Source: Hymenolepis diminuta (lineage: Eukaryota > Platyhelminthes > Cestoda > Cyclophyllidea > Hymenolepididae). Taken from it: DNA of 64,000 nucleotides. A program made the translations under genes and the position numbers. Within the stretch, counting starts at the first letter, position 1; the number at the start of each line of letters is the position of its first letter. The notes under the pieces are model-generated. The model saw only the letters and a list, made by a program, of their open reading frames with translations. It did not search any database and was not told where the DNA came from. Shown piece after piece: positions 52,329-62,524 of this stretch. The DNA lies in contig CAADRB010000005.1 of assembly GCA_900708905.1 (NCBI GenBank), forward strand, positions 5,605,346 to 5,669,345. The letters are read 5' to 3'.

Positions 52329-52640
52329 TCAAGGAGCCATGGAGACGACATTAGAACTCATAACGGAATGATCATAAGCGGTAGTCGATTGTTGCATGGA
52401 AGGCCGATTGAACATCGAGTCTCGAGTCGAAGTCACTGTGGGTTGAGAGTGTTCCATAGTGGCTGTTATAGCAGGTGCAGTTGTCGTGGTAACAGGGCCT
52501 GTTGGTGGTACTCCGTAGCTAGCTGTACCCCCACCTATAGAAGTGGAAGAGTCGGCCGTAGCGGTTGTGTTTTGACGACCTCGGGCAATCTCACTCAAGG
52601 TCACCCAGACTCCTTCGAGATTCTCTTTCCAGAGTGTGAC
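52329..52640 (-). CDS. SEC13: SEC13 last coding exon, C-terminal tail
   Basis: 312 nt: 103 codons and a TGA stop at 52331-52329. The acceptor is CGTTTCAG (AG at 52642-52641). It opens with [21 protein letters not shown], the end of the last WD repeat, as in animal SEC13. The rest is a low-complexity tail of about 80 residues rich in Thr, Ser, Ala and Met, with runs such as [10 protein letters not shown] and a final SSNVVSMAP. Human SEC13 has only about 37 residues in the equivalent exon region, so the tail is about 66 residues longer. The tail is probably disordered; a role as a phosphorylation or binding region is only a guess. Confidence 0.92.
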   Translation of the reverse strand, partial: VTLWKENLEGVWVTLSEIARGRQNTTATADSSTSIGGGTASYGVPPTGPVTTTTAPAITATMEHSQPTVTSTRDSMFNRPSMQQSTTAYDHSVMSSNVVSMAP

Positions 52641-55600
52641 CTGAAACGATATGAAGAAAAAATGATCATTAGATAAGACGGAGAGGGATTACTGTGACGT
52701 ATTGGGAACAACGTACAAAGGCCTAGGAGACCCCAGAGAAAACACCTTTGCCAGATCATATCGTCGAATATAGTATCCATTATAATTGTTTAGATAGACA
52801 ATTGAGACAAAGTTCACGATGGGAAGAAGTCAAGCGCACTAAAGTTGCCGTGTCTCAAACGAACTTTGCTATGCGGTCAGAAACTGAGGACCTGGATACC
52901 ACAAAGTTATACACTCACATATAAGCTGAGGTAGAGAGAAGGGACAGATAGATTCTCGGCTTTAATGATTGTGACGGCTCATGAGTTAGAGAAAGCCTAG
53001 GTGATGGGAGACCCTACTAACAGCCCAAATAAGTGGAATTTAGAATCCAACCTCTCAAATCCCGATAATAGCTTCTACTAAATGCTTCATTAAAAGACAC
53101 CTCAAGCGCAACAAAATTTAATTCCGACGAGGAGAAATATATTAAAAGTCGAATGAAGCTGTACTCACAGACTCATTAGATGATAAAATAATATTAACTA
53201 CTGCATGATCTGAGTTGTTGCAAGCACATTATGCGGTCAAGATCATAAATCTTCTATTCAGTTAGTATGACGAGATGAATATTAAATTTCGTCGAGTAGA
53301 AAATGAATTCCCCCAACAAATACTCGAAAATAGCTAAGACGTTAATAATACTTTTGCATAACCTTGAAGCTTACGACTACGACCAGTATCCCTATTTCTG
53401 CGAAAACAATATCAAAATCTTCCAGTATTGCTCTAACATAGATAGATACATCTCTTCGAAGATTGTGGATACATTCTTGTGAAACAACTATCAAGAATAA
53501 CTTGAAAATTCTCAGCATCAATTGACCGCTCCTGTTACGGAAGTAGAGAACATTGAACTCTCCACAGCATTTCTCCAAACCATCAACTATTCAGAATGAA
53601 GGACACCAACTCTTCTCGATGATATTTGAAAAATCTCACGAAAAGAACGACAAGACAACTTTTTCTATGATTTTTTTAATAATATTGTAGTACTTTTCTC
53701 TTCGCTTTCCACCGGATAGTCGCCATTTCTGTCTAAGCATGCACGCACATACACGTTTAGAGAAGAGAGAAAAGAAAATTCTCACCGACTACTTTTAAAG
53801 CAGAAATACGTGTCAACAACAAGGTCGTACGTCGAATGTCATTTAAAAAGCCGATAAAAATTGAGAAAACATTGCCATTTCGATTCTCTAAAAGGTAGAT
53901 AATGATCTCCAAGGTTCAAAGAGAATGGACTACTACCCCGTTCTTTTAACACTCAAATTTGTTAATTAGAAGTCTCATTTTTATCAGTATTAATTATTGT
54001 AGTCCAAGCATCAATGATGTGGAAGAAAACACTCCCTCAATCAGATTCTAATCCCCTGCAAATTAAAGCCACTAAATGGTTGACACAGTCGAAAAACAGA
54101 CATCATAAAAGTTACATCTTTTTACCATCTCAGTTCAAACACGCACCCATAAAACGCAATTCAACGATTACCTTCTATAAAAAAGTTTGTCCAAAATCAG
54201 GTCGTGAGCCAAATATCGTGTATAAGTACAAGAGGATAAATAAAAAAAGACTAAAAAGTTCTTTGGGTCCTCTAGAAAGTAGCCATCGGGACTTAATATC
54301 TAAAGGAATGGGCGGCTACCTTCTTGTTCATCCTGGCTCGATCCTGTTTGTCCAAGCAGTGATAGGGGGACAGAAAATGATGCACCGAAGAATTCTCAGT
54401 CTAGCAGAAATCACCAAATCTGTTCCAATAAGAACGCATAAAACAGAATTCAACAATTACTTCTTCCACATCTATAACAAAAATGCATGTCCATAACTAG
54501 GTCGTGCGTTAGATGTCGTGTACAAGGTCAGTAGTAGAACATAAAAGGGAAAGCCAAGTAGAGAAAAGATGACTACAAAAACATACGACCGGAGGAAGTA
54601 GGAGTCATCAAGAGGAAGAGACCTTGAAAAGGTGAGTAAAAAAGTGCACACCGTGCAAAAGTACATTGGCCAGAGAGGCCGGCAAAGAAGAGTTGTGCGA
54701 AAAAGACAGGCCGTTGGCCGGTGCTTCACGGTTAACATTGTGTTTGCATGGCTTAGAAACGAAGCGTCAGCGTCCCTTCGGATGACTTTTTTACCTCTTG
54801 TCCGGTGAGTGGCCACAACAAGTTTGTTAGACAAAACGAGAGGAGTTAGTAATCTAATTTGCAGAATGAGGAGAAACGCCGATGGAAAAAACACTGAATA
54901 CTCGAAAGGGAATGAAAAGGGAAGCTACGTGACTCAAGACCATAGCGACTACAATTTAGTGAGAATTGATAAACAACTGCTGCTGAAACAGACACTTTCT
55001 CAAGGCCGTTTACTTCAAGGTTAAGAGAGGTGGATGAAAAAGTTTCCTAGTGCTGAAACAAAGGAATAAGTCATCATAAGAAAAGGCATTTGTTCTTTTG
55101 TAAAATGGGCCCCAAAAAGCCTAATAGGATGGCTACTTGATTAGCTGAACTTGGAATGATTAGAGAACACAAGAGGGCGGGACGAACTAACTATATACCA
55201 CTTTTAGAACGACAAAGAAATGTGGTCATGTTCTAAACTCAACAGGATTTGTTATTCTGGAGGCCATAACTACAAAATATTTTTCTTACTATAAGAAAAT
55301 TGAATTAGAAGACTGTGGCCAAATGAAACGCAAAATAATTTTTTTCATGACATCTTTTCTTGTCTTGTGTTTGTGTTTTCAATCAACTATCGAATAAGAG
55401 GCGAGCGGAAGCTAATGACAAAACAATAATACGGAGGACGTGGTTAGACGCTGAGCAGTTTCGCAAAGAAGGAAAATCAAATACGATATGTATAACAGAC
55501 AAAGTGGATTCCGTATTCTCCCTGTTCAATAAATTCTCTCCTAACTGAGCGGAAAACAAAGTAAAGAATCTAGAGCAGTTATGTGATTAAACCCGCTCAA

Positions 55601-58600
55601 TCTTATTAATAAATAAAAATATAATATAAAGTCATTTTAAAATATCGAGGCTAAAGTGATCTAAATGCAAAAAGATCACCGAACATGTCTGGAAGGTTAG
55701 AGGTCATGGATGAGGTAGTAAACAGTGCAAATCCAGTGAACAGAATAGTTAAATTTGGCTAAGAAATGACCGAACGTGAGTTTCTAATCGAAAAATTTCC
55801 GGTATGTCTACACCTCTGCTTAAAAGCGCTTCCCTGAACTTCAATCTAGTAACTTGCTCACATTGAATTTGCAGCAACTCACAAGCAATTCAATTGGATA
55901 AGTGTCCTCGAATGTTATGATTACTCTTTAAAGCTGACATTTTGAGCATCTTTGAGTACTGTAGAGTGCTTATTCTGTAGCAAGCTTTTCATAACTCTGA
56001 CGTAGAAAAGCATTGTAGAAGTGTTTTCAGATATTCGCATTAAAATCCGTTTTACAACATCAACTACACGAAAATATCTCTTTCTAATTTTATCGAGTAC
56101 ATGGAGAAATACAAGAGGGAGATTAAACCATCTAATGTGTCATGACAGATTATCAAAAACATCATGGAACACATCAAAGGGTGTTTATTCTTCCTGAGTT
56201 CTTTACGAGCTTTTAACTCAAATAACTCAATTAATGTTGGCACTAAAAGTTCCATTGCTTTATTGATAACAACTCGAATAATGCATACAGGAAGCAGAAA
56301 TATTTCAATAACCTGGATGCTAGCTTTTTTGGAAGTCTAGATATTACAACTTCAAACAAAAAGGTTTGATTTGTGAGCTTCTAAAATTAATTACTAGATT
56401 GAGGTTATAAGGAGTAATATAAAGATAGCTGACATCTTAAAATCCTCCCATTACAACGATTACTGGTCTTTGGAAGGGTAACTAGTTGAAACATCCACAG
56501 ATTATGGTTTGCGCTTACGATTTACGGCTACAAGCCCATTCTGCACCTCAGCGGCATATTGTGGAATACAACTCGTCTAATAAAAGATGATAGTTTGGAG
56601 AAAACCAAGTTCTATTGGCAAACTTCAGACACTAAGCCTTCAGGATCTGTCCTACATCTTGTCCGACCCTCATTTTGATACAAATAGCAACTGAGCATTT
56701 CCCCCTGTTGGTCGAAATCATATGAAATCTCTGAACAGATTACAGCGCCTTAGTAAAAGCTCATAACTGCGATTTCGTCATGAATCTCGTATGTGTGCGA
56801 TATAAGGGACATATTCGTAACCTTGAGAGAGCCAATGAATAGTGGGGAGGCAAGACAACTCCCGATGAGTGGGCGGGATTGAGATTACGCATACGCTCAG
56901 ACCATCATTAATTCTCATCCTACCTCTAAGTTAAGGGCCACCCAATGGATTTGTCGTCCACTTTTTTACTTTTCAAGAGAAAAAATAACCCCAAGATGGG
57001 TGTCGTAAAATTAGTACAACGTGAAAAACAAGATAAGTGACATTTAAACCTGACCAAGCTAACAGATTTGAAGGTGTCACACGCAAAGTCCAAGAGAGAC
57101 CAATGTCATCATCAAATATTTGGTAGAAAGCAAAATGAAGAAGAAGAAGAAGAAGGGAGGATGAACGAGAATATCCTAATGGAGAAAAGAAGAATTTGAA
57201 AATGTCGAGTTACTTTGCGAGAATGTCCAAGACATCCTACCTGAGGAAGAAGGTACAATTAGGGACAAAATCAATATCAATACAAATATGTGAATTGAAT
57301 ATTGGGCACTTGATTTGGACAATAGAAAATGTCACAAAATATTAACAAACGCAACTATTTTCGAGAGGTTTAGAGAAACATCAGAGAAGAACACAAACAA
57401 ATACGCATTGTCAAATAAAGAAAACAATCAGAGATGGGAACAACAGTGGCGGCGACGACAAAAAACCGACCCAGATTTTGCCTACATGGGATAGGGGAGG
57501 GGAGGGGGGGATAAACGTCCTCACCACGTGATGAGTGGACGGCATTAATGGGATCATGACCACCTGATTATTAGACATGAGGATTATAGTGGTTCTGATC
57601 ATTGATCAGTGTTTCAGAGAATAACAGTTGATTTATGCTGAATGATACTTGGATAGATGGATGCATTGTTAAAAAAGAACCCCACTTTGTATCTAAATAT
57701 CGACATTTCATGAACTAAAGAGCTCCAAGCTCGTTGAAGGGACGAATTTACCACCAACGCTTGCCTTTGGCAGAGAAGCAGCATCCAGGAGCTTCTCTGA
57801 TGAGAAGTTCCTGTGAAGCCAAACATTAACAGGCCAATTGAACATGCCGTACGCATGTGTATCAGACCCATAACCTCTAACTTTACAGAACCTGCAAGTT
57901 GACCGATATGCTACCACTCCAAATTCAACCTTAAAACTCTCTGCTTTATACCTTTAGGCAACTTTTAAGGTAACTCCAAAAGATGAAATTTTATAATCAA
58001 CTGAACCAAGCTTATCAATCTATATGGGGAGAATTATGACGTCTATGAGCTCATGAACTAATTGAGACATGACATACAAGGCTACATTGATAACTGGTGA
58101 TTCTAAGTGGTGACTTAATACAAAGCATCTAATTTATGCTGATAATGACGAGTGCACTTTAAATTGACAGCATTGACGGTGTTAAATCAACTGACGTTCA
58201 TGAGGTTGATCCACTAATATGGCCATAAATTTGATAAAATCACATAAAAGGAAACGAATTGTCAATCTAAGAGAATCCAGGAGGTCTTGATATCTCGCGT
58301 TTTTCACATAGACTGCTTTGTTTTCATTAACAATACAAAAGAATGAACGAAGGGGAAAAATTTTGTGAAGCTCTCTTCTTTGATTTAACTAAAAAAAAAT
58401 AGTTGTCGCATCTCCTTATGAAATACGGAGACGTTGACGGAAAATCAGTGAAATTATTGAAAGAACGATACATTTTTTCCTAAAATAACTCTTCTATCTG
58501 ATATTTTAAATTGCCACATTCTCAATTACTCATTATCTTTTTAAAGTACCATAGAAGACCAGTCCTTACCTCTTCCTTAGTAATCAACTATATTTAGGCG

Positions 58601-61600
58601 CTAAATCCAGCCTAGCCTAAGTTTGAAACTTCCCAGGTTAACTAAAACCAGTAAGAGCCCAACAAAAAAGACGAAGGAATGATGAGTATGAGGCAGGCAG
58701 CTATGTGAGCAAAAAATATTAGACCGGCGGCCCACACCGATGTCAAGACAAAAAAGTATTGAGCTAGCAACTTCAGTCGTCAAATAAGACGCCCTGAAGA
58801 GAGAGAGAGGAAAAAGGAAGTACAAATTTGCGCAAAAAGATGGAACGACCTTCACCCTGGAGATGAAATTCGACACGACCTTGCCGCCGACCCCTTAGTA
58901 CAAGCAGCAAGAAGCTGTCACTAAACGGTTGATGCCGAAAAAATTACAATAGGGCATGACTAACTAACTAGTTAGGGCATGTATCAGCGTCAGAACTATT
59001 CATCAAATTCTTGCATATTTAATAAAGTGAAGGGAGAGGAGATGCCATGAATTTATTGAGATATGCCTAAGGGCGTTTTCATAAAAAGTGCTAGCAGAGT
59101 TGAGATCCTATCTCAATGAATGTAGGAGAACAAAAAATGTTATCTGTAATTGAATTACTTTTTCAATCCTAAATTTCGCCAATAAAACTGCACCAATATG
59201 AAATCAGTAATTAAATTTCTACTCCTCCGATCTACACACAATTGAATTAACATAAATTAATCAATAATGAAATACTCCAAAAGTAATACGCCAAGGAGTT
59301 ACCTGAGTAGTGCATAAGAGATCAATGTTAAAATATGTCAGTGACAAGGGGGAAAAGAAAACAAACAAATCCATCACAAATTCAAATTTCACTCAAAAAA
59401 CACGCATGGATGATTAAATCTCATTTGCAAAGGGAAAAACAAAGAGCGACGTAAACAATTTGCGTGGAATAGTACCAACTGAAGAAAATTTTGATAATAC
59501 AATAAGCAAAGGGAGAGGAGGTTCTACCTACATATTCACTTTACACTGAATTTTATTAATAAATAACTTAATTAATGAATCGGAAATCAATAATTCAATT
59601 TTTACTTTTATCTTGACCTGCACAACAGCAAAAATAAATCGATAGTAAACTTGCAAAGCGCATACTTTAATAGTCAATTGAGGTACTGAGGTACCAATTA
59701 ATCGATAATTAGTTGGTAAAAAAATTGTAAGCATAGCAACGTTAGGTTATCTGTGTGGAGAGAGGAAAAAAAAACAAAAAAAAAGGTTATTACACAATTT
59801 GCTCGTGATAGAAAAAACACCGATTGGAAGGGCATGTTAAATGTACATACATAATTAAATCTCGTCTGTAAAGAGAGATAAAAAGGGAGGCCCACGCGAA
59901 AATCGCTAAATGAGATAAGCGTCAGGTGAGGAAAATAAGTATGGAATTCAGTCAGATAAAAAAAAAGAGCGAAATAAAACAAAACGTGAAAATTGAATGT
60001 ATAACGTGATAAAAATGACAGAATTTGTAGGCGCGTTTTATGGAGGGTTTTAGAAGTGAAATTAATGACGGCTTCACGACCAAATTATTGTTTAGACAAG
60101 TTAACTAAAGTGATAATCTGCTCAAGTCACGATAGGCCCTTTTTAGACCACCACAAAAATAGTGAGGTTATTTTAAAGGTATGCCGGCAGGCGACAACGA
60201 GTTGATGGGTCTAGACAACTTGGACATTTCATCAGTCACACAGGGAGTGGATGACGAATTTCCCTAATGGGTCATTAAGATTGCCCTACTGTCCCGCCCC
60301 AAAATAGGATAGTGCATTCACTTATTTAAAGGCTGTGGCGGCGCATCAAAGAGGAATATACATACAGAGCGCCGCTACACCACCATCATCATCAATTTAC
60401 AACAATAAGACGTCATGATGCGCTACGCACATTCCAGTCTAAGGAATTTGTTGAAGGAACGTCTTAAATGAGTAGACAAAGACTGATTAATAAGCACATC
60501 GGATATCTTCAAAGAATTCAATCAAATCAGAAAATGGTGCCGGTTAGAATCCAGAACGTTAAGGTACCCATAGATGTCTATCAGAAGCCAAGAATCAGAT
60601 GAATTCATAGCCCTCTCTATTGAATATTTCTATAACCTTACAAAATCTTAGAATTTGAGGAGAATGAAACTGAGAGAATAATCCTAAAATGGACAACTTT
60701 AGGTATGATATGGGTATAGGTAGTAATTGTTCATATGGATATTTAAGCGAAAAAAAGCCGTCTCTCCGATCTACCATCTACTTGTTGGTTCTGATATATG
60801 AATAACGGTATGAATCACGAATTCATTTATTTTACATCTGACGAAACTCGCATATTCTACAGTGATTGAAAAGTAACTCTTTATAAAGATCTATGAGAAG
60901 TTAAAAAGTTACGAGCTATTGGAAATCAATTATTCAAGTGCAAAGATTTCAATGGGTCAATACAGAAGTACATGCTCATATCGACGCAGTTTGCCATTAA
61001 ACAAAACCCAAGGTCGAACCGGACTCCTGAGTGATTTAAGAAATTGCCGGTGAACGATTAATTACAATTTAAATTTTAAATAAAATGGGGAGTTACTTCT
61101 TAATCACCCCGCATATGGAGAGTAAAAACATGGGGAAAGGCGGTGAAGTCCAGAGCTGAAATTTAGCCTTACTCCAAAACTTCTTGGTGTCGTCCTGCGA
61201 TAATTCAAATCGATGGATATGGACCAATGAATTTCGGAAATCGCAAGCATTTGCGTTACCGCTGCGCCATTGGTGCATACTACTGATTAATATCTCCGCT
61301 TCAACTCACCTTGTTATCACCTCCAGACACAGCCAGGATGTTGCCAGTAAGAGACCAGGAGACATGCCAAACGACATCCGGATACGTTGCTAGGACAACA
61401 GGTTTCCAGACTTCTCCTGAAGCGCTGGAACCATCCATAAGGAGGCCAGTTGCAGGAATGCCTCCCTCAAAGGCCTGGTGATGATGATTTTGAGGCTGTC
61501 GTAGAATCTGCCAGACGATGACACGACCATCTTGACCGCAGGAGGCGATTTGTTGACGTGCTAGGGATAGAGAGGGACACCAAGCGACGTCACGAACCCA

Positions 61601-62524
61601 ATCTGTATGACCTCCTTCGGGTTGAGCCTCTTTGACCCAGTTTCCATTGCTTGCATCCTCCCTAAAAAGGGGGAAATAACAACATTTACGACGCATATTG
61701 AGAGATACTACAGATGGAATATAAGGATCATAATAATAACGCCTCTTTCAGTTATTTTTCATCACCTGGAGGTATTAGGAGTCGGAGAATGTTTATCAAC
61801 CGATTGAGTATAATTAAAAAAATGTGGCAAGGTAAAAGGTCAGAAAAAAAGAAATAAACAAAAATTAAGAGGTCATATAAGAAATATTCGAAACCTATGA
61901 ATAGATGGATGCTACAAAGTTTGGACAATCTCAAACTTTAATACCTGTTGATATTCAGTTTTGAGTTGGGAGAATGTAACGGTTCATCGAACCTTAATGT
62001 ACTCATCAAGGCGTCAAGAACCATAGTTCAATTTCGGCCCAGGGAGCGACACAGCTAGCTAAAGCAGCTGTGCAACTAGAAGGCCAAACTAAGGCTGTAA
62101 ATACTACTGATACGGAAATAACTATGAATTGAGTTAAAGTAGCGGCTCACTGAATCCTGATGAATCCAACAAGGTATCGACTGACGAAGCCCAATTTTGG
62201 CCCACGGAACGATGCAGTTTCCAAAAGAAACTGCGGAGGTCTAAGACCCAAAATAAAGCTAGAAAGATAGGCAACACGCTTGCTGTGTTTACCAAGCAGA
62301 AATGTGAATTTCAGGCGAGTATTCGAACCTGGATGTGAGCATGCTACTGAGACAATGAAAGTAATATCTGATAGTTAATGGACTTACCGCCAAATTTTGA
62401 TGAGAGAATCACAACCACCAGAAACAAGACGCTTTACAAGGCCAGAGGCTGTTTCACTCAGTGAGGGATTCAAGATAAAATCTGCGTTAATAGCTGGGGC
62501 CCAGGAGATTGCATTGACACCAGA
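52329..62524 (-). CDS. SEC13: SEC13 homologue, COPII/nuclear-pore WD40 propeller (3' part, three exons)
   Basis: SEC13 forms an open six-bladed beta-propeller that pairs with SEC31 in the COPII coat, with the Nup145C/Nup96 arm in the nuclear pore, and acts in GATOR2. Joined coding exons in transcript order are 62524-62388, 61661-61310 and 52640-52329: 801 nt, 266 residues plus stop. Diagnostic stretches are [62 protein letters not shown] and VTLWKE, in the same order as in animal SEC13. Phases agree: exon one ends CG, completed to CGG (Arg) by the first base of exon two; exon two ends after AAG (Lys). The missing N-terminal part, about 150 residues by comparison with human SEC13, lies past the window edge. 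Two expansions stand out: a loop about 27 residues longer before the last blade, and a tail about 66 residues longer. No frameshift or internal stop is seen, so it appears functional. Confidence 0.93.
53741..54530 (+). repeat. threefold diverged direct repeat in the SEC13 intron
   Basis: Three units at 53741-53840, 54138-54240 and 54431-54530 share ACGCA, AATTC, a short AC/T-rich middle and the block AGGTCGTGCGTTAGATGTCG (third unit), AGGTCGTGAGCCAAATATCG (second) and AGGTCGTACGTCGAATGTC (first). Spacings of about 400 and 290 bp mean the copies are separated by unlike sequence. A 160-codon open frame at 54014-54496 spans two units. Confidence 0.6.
55640..55770 (+). repeat. possible family A SINE copy
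   Basis: A degraded stretch with GGTTAGAGGTCATGGATGAG followed by CCAGTGAACAGAATAG and TTAAATTTGGCTAAGAAATG. These resemble the head and core of the copy at 21855-22025 with a short deletion inside the core. It sits in the SEC13 giant intron, antisense to the gene. Identity is weak. Confidence 0.35.
57138..57155. repeat. (AAG)6 microsatellite
   Basis: Six AAG units within a purine-rich part of the SEC13 giant intron. Confidence 0.9.
57488..57510 (+). other. G-quadruplex motif
   Basis: Four G-tracts of 3, 4, 4 and 7 bases (57488-57490, 57494-57497, 57499-57502, 57504-57510) with loops of 3, 1 and 1 bases, a strong canonical G4 pattern. It is on the strand opposite to SEC13 sense, so G-rich DNA would be on the transcribed template strand. 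Confidence 0.7.
57785..57920 (-). repeat. SINE-like repeat family B, copy 3
   Basis: On the minus strand GGAGTGGTAGCATATCGGTC is box A-like, GGGTCTGATAC is box B-like, and the end CAGGAACTTCTCATCAGAG matches the family end about 107 bp from the head, as in the copy at 40500-40640. Inside the SEC13 giant intron, same strand as the gene. Confidence 0.5.
59401..59885. repeat. short diverged direct repeat in the SEC13 intron
   Basis: GATTAAATCTCATTTGCAAA at 59411-59430 recurs as AATTAAATCTCGTCTGTAAA at 59852-59871, with weaker similarity on both sides. About 45 bp per unit, 440 bp apart. Confidence 0.35.
61130..61290 (-). repeat. SINE-like repeat family B, copy 2, next to a SEC13 donor site
   Basis: The minus-strand head TGGCGCAGCGGTA at 61257-61269 is a box A match. 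Downstream, TTGAATTATCGCAGGACGAC then ACCAAGAAG aligns with the end of the copy at 40500-40640 (GAGTTTCTCACCAGGAGGAC, ACCATGATG). It begins only about 20 bp inside the giant SEC13 intron, in the same orientation as the gene. Confidence 0.6.
61310..61661 (-). CDS. SEC13: SEC13 exon, blades 5 and 6 with expanded loop
   Basis: 352 nt exon: one base finishing the Arg codon, then 117 codons ending at Lys. Acceptor CTTTTTAG (AG at 61663-61662), donor GTGAGT at 61309-61304. It carries [13 protein letters not shown] and [12 protein letters not shown] (fifth blade), then an insertion rich in Gln, His, Gly and Ser ([19 protein letters not shown]), then DVVWHVSW and [11 protein letters not shown] (sixth blade). 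The insertion makes this exon about 27 residues longer than the matching human segment. It lies in the loop between blades, where length change should not break the propeller. Confidence 0.93.
61662..62387 (-). other. SEC13 intron (726 bp) with an internal duplication
   Basis: Bounded by donor GTAAGT and acceptor TTTTTAG, separating two SEC13 exons in matching phase. It contains a diverged direct repeat of about 163 bp period (61983-62105 and 62145-62275) and a tRNA-like box B sequence GGTTCGAATAC on the minus strand at 62319-62329. Confidence 0.85.
61983..62275. repeat. diverged tandem duplication in SEC13 intron
   Basis: Units 61983-62105 and 62145-62275, period about 163 bp. Matching blocks are CAATTTCGGCCCAGGGAGCG and CAATTTTGGCCCACGGAACG, then CACAGCTAGCTAAAGCAGCT and TGCAGTTTCCAAAAGAAACT, then CAAACTAAGGCTGTAAAT and CAAAATAAAGCTAGAAAG. 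Confidence 0.6.
62388..62524 (-). CDS. SEC13: SEC13 exon, blade 4 region
   Basis: 137 nt exon, 45 codons plus two bases. The acceptor is a TTTTAG directly before TCT (AG at 62526-62525) and the donor is GTAAGT at 62387-62382. It encodes the stretch starting [11 protein letters not shown] and ending [11 protein letters not shown], which aligns with the fourth blade of SEC13 with almost no length difference from human (45 against 44 residues). It ends with the first two bases of an Arg codon. It is the first SEC13 exon visible in the window; earlier exons are not in 62525-64000. Confidence 0.92.

Larger units (their letters stand above)
52641..61309 (-). other. giant SEC13 intron (8669 bp)
   Basis: Bounded by donor GTGAGT at 61309-61304 and acceptor TTTCAG ending at 52641. 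It holds no recognisable gene. Visible contents are a threefold diverged direct repeat (53741-54530), a possible family A SINE copy (near 55640-55770), an (AAG)6 run, a G-quadruplex motif (57488-57510), family B SINE-like copies (57785-57920 and 61130-61290), a short duplication (59401-59445 and 59845-59885), and several plus-strand purine-rich tracts (54540-54720, 57120-57260, 58780-58840, 59500-59990), which would be pyrimidine-rich in the transcript. It is more than ten times longer than the next SEC13 intron. Confidence 0.85.

Noticed and set aside
54472..54894. 140-codon minus-strand open frame in the SEC13 intron.
   Set aside because: It is the pyrimidine-rich complement of a purine-rich stretch, which lowers stop frequency and yields an artificial hydrophobic sequence. 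It has no family resemblance.
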